This document shows positions 14,032 through 19,937 of a stretch of 20,000 nucleotides of DNA, piece by piece (the first letter of the stretch is position 1; every line of letters starts with the position of its first letter). Made by a program: the position numbers and the translations under genes. The notes beneath the pieces are model-generated. The model ran no database searches, was not told the DNA's origin, and saw only the letters and a list, made by a program, of their open reading frames with translations. Location of the stretch: positions 373,196 to 393,195 of the forward strand of contig CAJNDS010000125.1 of the NCBI GenBank assembly GCA_905221605.1. The letters run 5' to 3'. The stretch is from Symbiodinium natans (Eukaryota; Sar; Dinophyceae; Suessiales; Symbiodiniaceae).

Positions 14032-14278
14032 GTTTGGTGTTTGGGGTTGGGTTTAGGGTTTAGGGTTTAGGGTTTAGGGTTTAGGGTTTAGGGTTTAGGG
14101 TTTAGGGTTTAGGGTTTAGGGTTTAGGGTTTAGGGTTTAGGGTTTAGGGTTTAGGGTTTAGGGTTTAGGGTTTAGGGTTTAGGGTTAGGTTTAGGGTTTA
14201 GGGTTTAGGGTTTAGGGTTTAGGGTTTAGGGTTTAGGGTTTAGGGTTTATGGTTTAGGGGTCTGCTATTTTTTAGGGG
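14032..14278 (+). repeat. Longest near-perfect TTTAGGG array (F)
   Basis: About 28 units from 14048 to 14250 with one TTAGG slip near 14184. This is the purest long F array in the window and probably recently expanded. Confidence 0.98.
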
Positions 14279-14383
14279 TTGGTTGTACGGCTCAGGTTTT
14301 TAGGGTTCAGGGTTCATGTAGGGGTTAGGGCTGGTTGCGATTTTAGGGTTTATTGGAGGGTTTGGATTGTTTTGTCCCCTCAG

Positions 14384-14503
14384 GTGCTGACCCTAAACTG
14401 TCCTCCCCCTTCGTCTCGAAGCAACACAAGCTGGGATGTTCTCCCTGTGTTTATAGTACCCCCTATTAGAATCCCAATTAAGCATCCCAAATCACCAGCA
14501 TGA
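14384..14503 (+). CDS. Possible exon after strong acceptor
   Basis: TTGTTTTGTCCCCTCAG (14367-14383) is one of the best 3' splice sites here. The frame VLTLNCPPPSSRSNTSWDVL then PVFIVPPIRIPIKHPKSPA ends at TGA 14501-14503. A donor A|GTACCC at 14457 would shorten it. Composition is less GC-biased than in other exons. Confidence 0.3.
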   Translation: MLTLNCPPPSSRSNTSWDVLPVFIVPPIRIPIKHPKSPA

Positions 14504-14598
14504 AGGACCAGTTTGCGAATGCCTTGGCCACTGCATGTGCCCCGACGGCACTAGACGATTTGGAGCTCCAGAGCCTTTGCGAGTTGAGGGGGCTTTAG
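14500..14598 (+). CDS. Short ATG-initiated ORF (32 codons)
   Basis: ATG at 14500, preceded in frame by TAA, opens MKDQFANALATACAPTALDD then LELQSLCELRGL to TAG at 14596-14598. About 20 codons end in G or C. It may be a first exon, or an internal one using ATCACCAG at 14498. An amphipathic helix is likely. Family not recognised. Confidence 0.4.
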   Translation: MKDQFANALATACAPTALDDLELQSLCELRGL

Positions 14599-14634
14599 GG
14601 CTGAGGTTCAGGGTTGGGAGCTCAGTGGTGTAGG

Positions 14635-14652
14635 TTTTTTTTTTTTTTTTTT
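14635..14652. repeat. T18 homopolymer
   Basis: Eighteen consecutive T in otherwise G/T-rich sequence. Confidence 0.97.
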
Positions 14653-14713
14653 CGGCTGCGGGGTTTTTAAAGGTTTCGGGCTCTGGGTCCTTGGTTGAAG
14701 GGACCTTTCTTGA

Positions 14714-14785
14714 GGGTTTAGGGTTTAGGGTTCAGGGTGCAGGGTTCAGAGTTTGGAGAAGTTCGGGTTTAGGGCTTAGGGATCG
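14714..14785 (+). repeat. Degenerate TTTAGGG array (F)
   Basis: TTTAGGG, TTCAGGG and TGCAGGG units. Confidence 0.85.
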
Positions 14786-14933
14786 GCGTAGGTTCTCTCT
14801 AAGGATAGTTTCATGGGCCCGTAATATGGTGCCTTACTTACCTCCTTTAAAGGGTTCTGTTTGTGGTATGTAAGGGGTACCTGTTTGAGGGCCCATACGA
14901 AGGGACCATGTAACTACCTTAAGACAGGAAAAG
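14786..14933. other. Unassigned F-to-R gap
   Basis: AT-richer sequence; no convincing frame or splice pair. Confidence 0.5.
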
Positions 14934-15022
14934 CCCTAAACCCCAAACCCTAAACCCTAAACCCTAAACCCTAAACCCAGACCCTAAACCCTAAACCCTA
15001 ACGCCTCAACCCTAAACCTTAA
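14934..15022 (-). repeat. CCCTAAA array (R)
   Basis: About eleven units. Confidence 0.94.
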
Positions 15023-15058
15023 GGGTCTCGGGTTTAGATGTGATATTAGGGTTTAGGG

Positions 15059-15138
15059 ACGAAGTCCGCAGCCCGCCTTCATGCGATGTGCCACTTGTTG
15101 TGGCGGACAGTGCCATTCACGCCCCCTCAGCTTAGGGT
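15059..15138 (+). CDS. Possible exon, all three frames open
   Basis: Follows a short F unit at 15046-15058. The frames contain DEVRSPPSCDVPLVVADSAI, ARLHAMCHLLWRTVPFTP or FMRCATCCGGQCHSRP. The last has a C-x2-C-C-x3-C cluster. Openness alone cannot choose among them. Confidence 0.3.
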
Positions 15139-15215
15139 GGTTTAGGGTTTAGGGTTCAGGGTTTAGGGTTTAGGGTTTAGGGTGTTGGCTTTAAAGGGTT
15201 TAGGGTTTAGGGTTT
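15139..15215 (+). repeat. TTTAGGG array (F)
   Basis: Two short runs split by GTTGGCTTTAAA. Confidence 0.93.
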
Positions 15216-15220
15216 GAAGG

Positions 15221-15295
15221 GATGACGATAGGGTGGAAACAGGGCTTGTGAGAAGGAGCAGCGGCCCCGACCACACCCCAGAGCGACTCAGCTAA
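15221..15295 (+). CDS. Possible exon (DDDRVETGLVRRSSGPDHTP)
   Basis: After TTTGAAG the frame reads DDDRVETGLVRRSSGPDHTP and ERLS to TAA at 15293-15295. Another frame (EKEQRPRPHPRATQLRQPHL) is open to the R array. Acceptor weak. Confidence 0.3.
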   Translation, partial: DDDRVETGLVRRSSGPDHTPERLS

Positions 15296-15347
15296 GGCAA
15301 CCACATCTCGCACCAGGCGCGAGGGGGCTTTTCACAGAGAGCCCAAA

Positions 15348-15595
15348 CTCTAACCCTAAACCCCAAACCCTAAACCCTAAACCCTAAACCCTAAACTTGC
15401 CCTAAACCCTTAACCCTAAACCCTAAACCCTCAACCCCAGCTCCTAAACCCGAAACCCCTAACCTTTTCCCGACAAGCCACTGAGCCCCTCTTTAAAAGC
15501 CCTAAACCCTAAACCCAAAACCCAAAACCCTAAACCCAAAACCCTAAACCCTAAACCCTAAACCCTAAACCCTAAACCCTAAACCCTAAACCCTC
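15348..15595 (-). repeat. CCCTAAA arrays (R)
   Basis: Arrays at 15348-15470 and 15499-15595 separated by a short gap with CCCCTCTTTAAAA; the same CCCTCTTTAAAA ends the second array and recalls words in the 6330-7066 element. Confidence 0.94.
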
Positions 15596-15613
15596 TTTAA
15601 AACCCTCCCCAAG

Positions 15614-15661
15614 CTTGCGAAGGCCGTCGAGTTCCTCTGGGCCTCGCAGTTCCCGGGCCAG
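15614..15661 (+). CDS. Strong putative exon (LAKAVEFLWASQFPGQ)
   Basis: AACCCTCCCCAAG is the acceptor. Sixteen codons LAKAVEFLWASQFPGQ, fifteen ending in G or C, are followed by CAG|GTGTGT at 15662. Phase 0 at both ends. R array upstream, F array downstream. Helix-like start with aromatic residues; too short to place in a family. Confidence 0.55.
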
Positions 15662-15895
15662 GTGTGTCCGGGGGTTTGGGGTTTAGGGTTTTGGGTTTGG
15701 GGGTTGGGGTTTGTAGGGTTTGGGGGTTTAGGGGTTTGGGTTTAGGGGTTTGGGGGTTTGGGGTGTAGGATTTAGGGTTTGGGTTTTTTTGGGTTTTGGG
15801 TGTGGGGTTTAGGGTTTGGGGTTTGGGGTTTAGGGTTTTGGGGTTTGGGGTTTGGTTTGGGGTTTGGTTTGGGGTTGGGGTGTGGGGTTTGGGGT
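15662..15895 (+). repeat. TTTGGGG-rich degenerate array (F)
   Basis: Dominated by TTTGGGG and TTTAGGG units with long G/T runs. A conceptual minus-strand ORF of NPK/PKP repeats across it is translated repeat. Confidence 0.92.
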
Positions 15896-16099
15896 GTGCA
15901 TCGCTCGCATAGCTTAGTAGCCCCATCGCTCACCCGAATTATTCGGCCCTAGTACGGGGGTCTTTCTTGGATTTCTTGCGTCCCAGAAAGGCTTAAGTAG
16001 CGGGGGTCCCAAAAGGGGTTTCAGGGAGAGTCGCAGGGTTCCAGTAATTCCCGGAAAGGCAACCTCAATGTCAATTTTTGGCAGCTCTCTATCAGCTTT
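15896..16099. other. Unassigned island
   Basis: Mixed-composition sequence with TCCCAAAAGGGG near 16009, resembling the 11526/11632 repeat word. No clear exon. Confidence 0.5.
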
Positions 16100-16260
16100 C
16101 GGGTTTAGGATTTTAGGCTTTAGGGGTCGGGATTTCGGGTGAGGGGTTGAGGGTTTGGGGTTTGGGGTTGGGAGTTCGGGTTCAGGGTTGAGGGGTTAGG
16201 CTGAGGGGTTGAGGGTTTAGGGGTTTAGGTTTGTATGGTCTTGGGTTTGCGACTGAGGGT
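16100..16260 (+). repeat. Degenerate TTTAGGG array (F)
   Basis: Many TTGAGGGG and TTTGGGG units. Confidence 0.85.
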
Positions 16261-16287
16261 TTGGAGCAGGGTTCTTTTCTTTTGGGT

Positions 16288-16331
<44 letters not shown>
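16288..16331. repeat. G44 homopolymer
   Basis: Forty-four consecutive G between TTTTGGGT and TGTCGGG. The minus-strand polyproline ORFs here are only its translation. Confidence 0.97.
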
Positions 16332-16332
<1 letters not shown>

Positions 16333-16380
16333 GTCGGGTTAGGGTCTTTGGTTGAAGGTTTGGGGTTTCGAGTTTGAGAG

Positions 16381-16506
16381 GGGGCCATCTTTTAATATAC
16401 CCGCAAAGGACGTCGAGCCGCTTGACAACAAGGTCATCGACTGGCGGGACTTCATGTGGGCGCCTGAGAGATTTCTCCCCCCCATGAAAGCCCCGAAAGC
16501 GCATAA
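16381..16506 (+). CDS. Strong putative exon, acidic then basic
   Basis: GAGTTTGAGAG is a possible acceptor. The frame reads NIPAKDVEPLDNKVIDWRDF, MWAPERFLPPMKAPKAHK, with mostly GC-ending codons. It can leave through AA|GTACAA at 16507, or read on (YKPKK) into R-derived sequence to TAG at 16574. Among the longest clearly protein-like stretches in the window. It sits between an F and an R array. The DWRDFMWAPERF core is distinctive, but I do not recognise it. Confidence 0.55.
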
Positions 16507-16525
16507 GTACAAGCCCAAAAAAACC

Positions 16526-16570
16526 CAAACCCTAAACCCTGAAGCCCGGAAACCCCTAAGAACCGGAAAC
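16526..16570 (-). repeat. Short degenerate CCCTAAA array (R)
   Basis: Two clean units and mutated neighbours. Confidence 0.75.
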
Positions 16571-16574
16571 CTCT

Positions 16575-16754
16575 AGTGAAAGGCCTAAACTTTCGTAGCT
16601 TGAAGCCCTCATCCTTCTAAACCCTATCAGCCCGGTACCCTGAACCCTTTTGAACTTAGGCCCTCACCCTGCACTCAAGCAGAGCACCTTCAACACTCTT
16701 GGGACTCTTCTTTCCTTGTGGGCTCCTAGCTACTAGTTGGGAATAAGGTAATAG
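16575..16754. other. Unassigned R-to-F gap
   Basis: CACTCAAGCAG followed by STFNTLGTLLSLWAPSY to a TAG at 16733-16735 is the only frame of note; edges are poor. Pyrimidine-rich TCTTCTTTCCTTG at 16707-16719. Confidence 0.4.
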
Positions 16755-16800
16755 GGTTTCTGGGTTTAGGGTTTTAGAGTTTAGGGTTCAGGGTTTGGGG
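16755..16800 (+). repeat. Degenerate TTTAGGG array (F)
   Basis: Six mixed units. Confidence 0.85.
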
Positions 16801-16967
16801 ATCCGTAGGTGGCTAGAAGCGGGGATCTGAGGTTTTGCAAACGAGGTTTCTAAGCACTAAGATCTTCACTTTACCTACCACACATATAGCCCTAGTTGTA
16901 GAGACGCATGAACCTCCAAGAAAGGGCTAAGGGTTTACATAAGTTGTAACCGTCAAAACCTGAACCC
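16801..16967. other. Unassigned F-to-R gap
   Basis: AT-richer sequence, no exon signal; the position of an intron interior. Confidence 0.5.
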
Positions 16968-17065
16968 TAAACAAGCCCTGAACCCTAGACCCTAGACCCT
17001 AGACCCTAGACCCTAGACCCTAGACCCCAAACCCTAAACCCTAAACCCTAAACCCTAAACCCTAA
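16968..17065 (-). repeat. CCCTAAA array with six CCCTAGA units (R)
   Basis: CCCTAGA repeated six times (about 16983-17026), then canonical units. Confidence 0.96.
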
Positions 17066-17092
17066 TCTGGAACTCCATGGCACAGGGGCCAG

Positions 17093-17142
17093 CTGGCCTA
17101 CTTCGCCCACAGCCACCGCCAGCCAACGCCCTGTTGTGCCGG
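17093..17142 (+). CDS. Strong putative exon (LAYFAHSHRQPTPCCA)
   Basis: GGGGCCAG acceptor at 17091-17092. The first ten codons (LAYFAHSHRQ) all end in G or C. It leaves through GG|GTTCTC at 17143, or T|GTGCCG at 17136, which fits the next exon's phase. The short GC-rich island lies between two R arrays. Confidence 0.5.
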
Positions 17143-17158
17143 GTTCTCAGCTAAGGCA

Positions 17159-17263
17159 CTAAACCCTGAACCCAAAACCCCTAGCCCTAAACCCTAAACC
17201 CTAAATCCTAAACCCTAAATCCTAAACCCTAAACCCTAAACCCCAAACCCCAAACCCCAAACC
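17159..17263 (-). repeat. CCCTAAA array (R)
   Basis: About fourteen units with two CCCTAAAT variants and three CCCCAAA at the right end. Confidence 0.95.
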
Positions 17264-17267
17264 CTAG

Positions 17268-17323
17268 TCGACTCGTGGACTTTACGTTTTAGTGGGTTAT
17301 CAGCCGGCTTTAAGAGAAATAGG
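17268..17323 (+). CDS. Possible exon (DSWTLRFSGLSAGFKRNR)
   Basis: AACCCTAG, the end of the R array, acts as acceptor. After two bases eighteen codons DSWTLRFSGLSAGFKRNR run to AGG|GTTTAG at 17324. It ends in phase 0, matching 17732. Confidence 0.35.
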
Positions 17324-17399
17324 GTTTAGGGTTTAGGGTCCAGGGTTTTGGGTTTAGGGTTTAGGGTTCAGGCTTTTGGGTTTAGGGTTTAGGGTTTTG
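17324..17399 (+). repeat. TTTAGGG array (F)
   Basis: Ten units, partly TTTTGGG. Confidence 0.94.
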
Positions 17400-17406
17400 C
17401 TTCAAG

Positions 17407-17495
17407 TGTGATGTGTGGAGCACCACTCTAACCACCTGGTGCATCTTGGAATCAGGCTTTAGGGTTTCATCCGAAGCTCCCGTTGCAAGAGCCCC
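17407..17495 (+). CDS. Possible exon containing a heptamer in frame
   Basis: CTTCAAG acceptor; CDVWSTTLTTWCILESGFRV and SSEAPVARAP form one open frame across an embedded GGCTTTAGGGTTT (read GFRV). No donor lies at the right edge before the R array. Confidence 0.3.
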
Positions 17496-17726
17496 AAACC
17501 CTAAACCCCCAAACCCCAAGGCCTAAACCCCAAGCCCCTAAACCCCTAAACCCCAAACCCTAAAAGACCCTAAGCCCCAAACCCTAGACCTCTAGCCCTA
17601 AACCCCAAACCATAAACCCTAAACCCCAAACCCTGAACCCTAAACCCTAAACCCCAAACCCTAAACCCTAAACCCTAAACCCTAAACCCTAAACCCTAAA
17701 CCCTAAACCCTAAACCCTAAACCCCA
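17496..17726 (-). repeat. CCCCAAA-to-CCCTAAA array (R)
   Basis: Degenerate left half, about ten perfect units at 17655-17722 next to the exon. Confidence 0.95.
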
Positions 17727-17731
17727 CAAAG

Positions 17732-17812
17732 GTGCAGGGTCGCAAGCGCCAGTACGACCTGCTGCAGCGCACGGCGCCCCTCACCGGCGGCCAGCTGGAG
17801 GCCCTGTTTCGG
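17732..17812 (+). CDS. Best-supported exon (VQGRKRQYDLLQRTAPLTGG)
   Basis: CCCCACAAAG is the acceptor at 17730-17731; an alternative, GTGCAG, is six bases on. Twenty-seven codons read VQGRKRQYDLLQRTAPLTGG and QLEALFR, 25 of them ending in G or C, and end at CGG|GTTTGG, the first unit of the F array. Phase 0 at both ends. The basic start and the LTGGQLEALF helix-like end are typical of a globular protein. No family assigned. Confidence 0.65.
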
Positions 17813-18160
17813 GTTTGGGGTTTAGGGTTTAGGGTTTAGGGTTTGGGGTTTGGGGTTTAGGGTTTAGGGTTTAGGGTTTAGGGTTAGGGTTTAGGGTTTA
17901 GGGTTTTGAGTTTTAGGGTTTGGGGTTTGGGGTTTCGGGTTTCGGGTTTGGGGTTTGGGGTTTTGGGTTTAGGTTTTGGGGTTTAGGGTTTAGGGTTTAG
18001 GTTTTGGGTTTAGGGTTTAGGGTTTGAGGTTTAGGGTTTTGGGTTTAGGGTTTAGGGTTTGGGGTTTAGGGTTTAGGGTTTCGGGTGTGGGGTTTGGGGT
18101 TTGGGGTATGTGGTTTAGGGTTTGGGGCTTAGGGTTCAGTGTTTAGGGTTGCTTAAGGGT
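17813..18160 (+). repeat. Long TTTAGGG/TTTGGGG array (F)
   Basis: About fifty units, mixed TTTAGGG, TTTGGGG, TTTCGGG and TTTTGGG. It starts at the exon edge. Confidence 0.96.
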
Positions 18161-18235
18161 TTGCTTTTGGGGTTTTTGGCGTTACGTACCCTAAATCCTC
18201 TGAACCCGAAGCCCTAAATCGAAATGTGCTCTTAG

Positions 18236-18267
18236 GGTTGTTGCGGGTTTCATGTACTGGGCTGAGG
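18236..18267 (+). CDS. Putative 32-nt exon with GTAAGT donor
   Basis: TGTGCTCTTAG acceptor at 18234-18235, then one base and ten codons VVAGFMYWAE plus one base before G|GTAAGT at 18268, the only full consensus donor seen. Against it: a minus-strand frame (76 codons, 18153-18383) is open across the same region, and the phase does not match 17732. Confidence 0.35.
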
Positions 18268-18395
18268 GTAAGTGATTTCGGCCCCGAGGTGTTCGGATTT
18301 GGGAGTTTCAGGTTGGAGGCTACAGCTGTAGGCTTGAGAGTTGAGAGTTCAGGGTTCGTACAGGGTTCGTGAAGCCCCAACAATTTTCTTGAACG

Positions 18396-18527
18396 CCCTA
18401 AACCCTAAACCCTAAACCCTAAACCCTAAACCCTAAACCCTAAACCCTAAACCCTAAACCCTAAACCCTAAACCCTAAACCCTAAACCCTAAACCCTAAA
18501 CCCTAAACCCTAAACCCTAAACACCCT
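18396..18527 (-). repeat. Perfect CCCTAAA array (R)
   Basis: About nineteen identical units, the longest pure R array. Confidence 0.98.
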
Positions 18528-18552
18528 TGCCAAACTGTTATGATCCTCTCAG

Positions 18553-18621
18553 TTCTTCTTTCACGCCGAAGCTGCGGCGCCTTCAACGAACAAAACCTTT
18601 TCACCACGCGCCACTCTTGGG
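18553..18621 (+). CDS. Putative exon (FFFHAEAAAPSTNKTFSPRA)
   Basis: ATGATCCTCTCAG acceptor at 18551-18552. Twenty-three codons FFFHAEAAAPSTNKTFSPRA and TLG end at GGG|GTTTAG at 18622. Phase 0 at both ends, so it could join directly to 17732-17812. R array upstream and F array downstream. Confidence 0.45.
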
Positions 18622-18858
18622 GTTTAGGGTTAGGGTTTAGGGTTTAGGGTGTAGGGTTTAGGGTTTAGGGTTTCGGGTTTAGGGTTTAGGGTTTTTGGGT
18701 TAGGGAATCCTACAACCCCAAAGCCCTGAGGCCCGAAAAGCCTCAACCCCTAAATCCCAAAACCCCGAAACCCTCAACCCTAAACAGGGCAAGAGTTTAG
18801 GGTTTAGGGTTTAGGGTTTAGGGTTTAGGGTTTAGGGTTTAGGGTTTAGGGTTTAGGG
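18622..18858. repeat. F/R/F arrays
   Basis: F 18622-18700, degenerate R 18705-18785, then nine perfect F units at 18795-18858. The turns are short. Confidence 0.94.
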
Positions 18859-18917
18859 CAATCCCAAAGCCCTAACCATGGGGTTCTGAGCATGGCCCCC
18901 CCCCCCCTCTTCGGAAG

Positions 18918-18961
18918 TATGTTCTGCTTTTGCTTCTTCACGACGCAAGGGAGTATCAGAA
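18918..18961 (+). CDS. Possible exon (YVLLLLLHDAREYQ)
   Basis: A C12 run (18896-18907) and TCTTCGGAAG precede fourteen codons YVLLLLLHDAREYQ, then AA|GTACAT at 18962. The frame also continues as KYMPPRNPKS. A rival frame (SMFCFCFFTTQGSIRSTCHP) is open. Context F to R. Confidence 0.35.
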
Positions 18962-18989
18962 GTACATGCCACCCCGAAATCCCAAAAGC

Positions 18990-19100
18990 CCTCGAAGCCC
19001 TAAACCCTAAACCCTAAACCCTAAACCCTAAACCCTAAACCCTAAACCCTAAACCCCAAACCCTAAAACCCTAAAACCCAAACCCTAAACCCTAAACCCT
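18990..19100 (-). repeat. CCCTAAA array (R)
   Basis: About fifteen units. Confidence 0.96.
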
Positions 19101-19115
19101 CATCTCTTATTTTAG

Positions 19116-19196
19116 AGAAAGGGCTCAAAAGAAAGCAGTTGGGACAGGACCTGGAACTGAGCCGACCTGACCAGAATGCAGATGACGAGGCTGAGG
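19116..19196 (+). CDS. Best-supported exon (KGLKRKQLGQDLELSRPDQN)
   Basis: CATCTCTTATTTTAG (19101-19115) is a textbook acceptor directly after the R array. After two bases KGLKRKQLGQDLELSRPDQN and ADDEAE are read, and GG|GTTTGG at 19197 opens the F array. The other two frames contain stops (TGA), so this frame is unambiguous. Basic start, acidic end. Confidence 0.65.
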
Positions 19197-19275
19197 GTTT
19201 GGGGTTTAGGGTTTAGGGTTCAGGGTTCAGGGTTCAGGGTTCAGGGTTTAGGGTTTAGGGTTTAGGGTTTAGGGT
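19197..19275 (+). repeat. TTTAGGG array with TTCAGGG variants (F)
   Basis: Four consecutive TTCAGGG units at about 19217-19245. Confidence 0.95.
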
Positions 19276-19309
19276 GCAGGACCATGGTTGGAGGTCGAAC
19301 TTCCAGGGG

Positions 19310-19341
19310 CCCCCCCCCTCCCCCCCCCCCTCCCCCCCCAG
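19310..19341 (+). promoter_or_regulatory. Pyrimidine tract and AG acceptor, possible 6-nt microexon
   Basis: A nearly pure C tract with two T ends in CAG at 19339-19341; GACAGG (19342-19347) and GTTTAG follow. Taken literally this is an acceptor, a 6-nt exon and a donor. It may also be simple C-rich repeat. Confidence 0.3.
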
Positions 19342-19347
19342 GACAGG

Positions 19348-19382
19348 GTTTAGGGTTAGGGTTTATGCTTTAGGGTTTAGGG
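19348..19382 (+). repeat. Short TTTAGGG array (F)
   Basis: Five units, one TTATGC. A G16 run follows at 19416-19431 within an F-to-R gap. Confidence 0.9.
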
Positions 19383-19453
19383 ACCCTATTTAGAGAACGA
19401 CCATGCAGTTTTTCTGGGGGGGGGGGGGGGGAGGGGTTGCTACCAAATAACGG

Positions 19454-19497
19454 GACCCTAAACCCCAAACCCTACACCCTAAACCCTAAACCCTTAT
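19454..19497 (-). repeat. Short CCCTAAA array (R)
   Basis: Six units. Confidence 0.93.
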
Positions 19498-19505
19498 GCT
19501 TTTAG

Positions 19506-19617
19506 GGGGCCAAGAATGGCTCACAATTGTCGATCAACTCCCATTTGCCACCTCAAGTTGTTTCTACTTCAGAGCCCCAACCCCAAACCCTGACGTCTGC
19601 ATGTGCCCCATAAAAGG
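19506..19617 (+). CDS. Putative exon (GQEWLTIVDQLPFATSSCFY)
   Basis: CTTATGCTTTTAG is a good acceptor at 19493-19505. After two bases the frame reads GQEWLTIVDQLPFATSSCFY, FRAPTPNPDVCMCPIKG, and stays open to TAG at 19643. An earlier donor, A|GTTGTT at 19556, would end it after FATS. EWLTIVDQLPF is very protein-like. The CCCCAACCCCAAACCC inside the later part may be repeat rather than exon. Confidence 0.45.
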
Positions 19618-19645
19618 GTTTAGGCTTAAGGGTTTTAGTGTTTAG

Positions 19646-19680
19646 GGCCCAATCTTCGAGAACGAGCCCGGGCCCCGAAA
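19646..19680 (+). CDS. Possible exon (GPIFENEPGPR)
   Basis: TTTAGTGTTTAG acceptor at 19644-19645. GPIFENEPGPR then AA|GTACAG at 19681, or reading on as KYSPNHKSL. All frames are open; this one has the best third positions. Confidence 0.35.
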
Positions 19681-19699
19681 GTACAGCCCAAATCACAAA

Positions 19700-19858
19700 T
19701 CGCTGCACCTAAACCCAAAACCCTTAAACCCCAAGCCTCAAAACCCGAAGCCACAGAGGCTTAAACCCCAAACCCCTAAACCCCAACCCTAAACCTCCGA
19801 AATCCCCTGGACCTTGTAAAACACCAATTAAACCCCTAAACCCCAAACCCTAAACCCG
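19700..19858 (-). repeat. Degenerate CCCTAAA array (R)
   Basis: Mutated units, with CGAAATCCCCTGG words at 19798-19810 and 19858-19870. Confidence 0.85.
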
Positions 19859-19937
19859 AAATCCCCTGGCGCGGGCCCTGTTTGGGCCCTCCGAAAACCC
19901 TCCAACAGACACCCTCGCTCAACCCTCAATGCCCCAG

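Noticed and set aside
14048-14250. True chromosome end (telomere)
   Set aside because: Arrays of both orientations alternate throughout, with unique sequence on both sides.
15063-15100. Zinc-finger call from the Cys cluster in one frame
   Set aside because: All three frames are open, and the C-x2-C-C-x3-C spacing does not match a family I can name.
15597-15926. 109-codon minus-strand ORF rich in NPK/PKP, with similar ones at 3000-3182, 12702-12938 and 16217-16528
   Set aside because: Translation of degenerate CCCTAAA/CCCCAAA units and of the G44 tract. No unique sequence supports a protein.
18153-18383. 76-codon minus-strand ORF
   Set aside because: Open mainly because the sequence is C-rich on that strand. 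It overlaps a + strand acceptor and a consensus GTAAGT donor, and its ends are repeat-derived. Not fully excluded.
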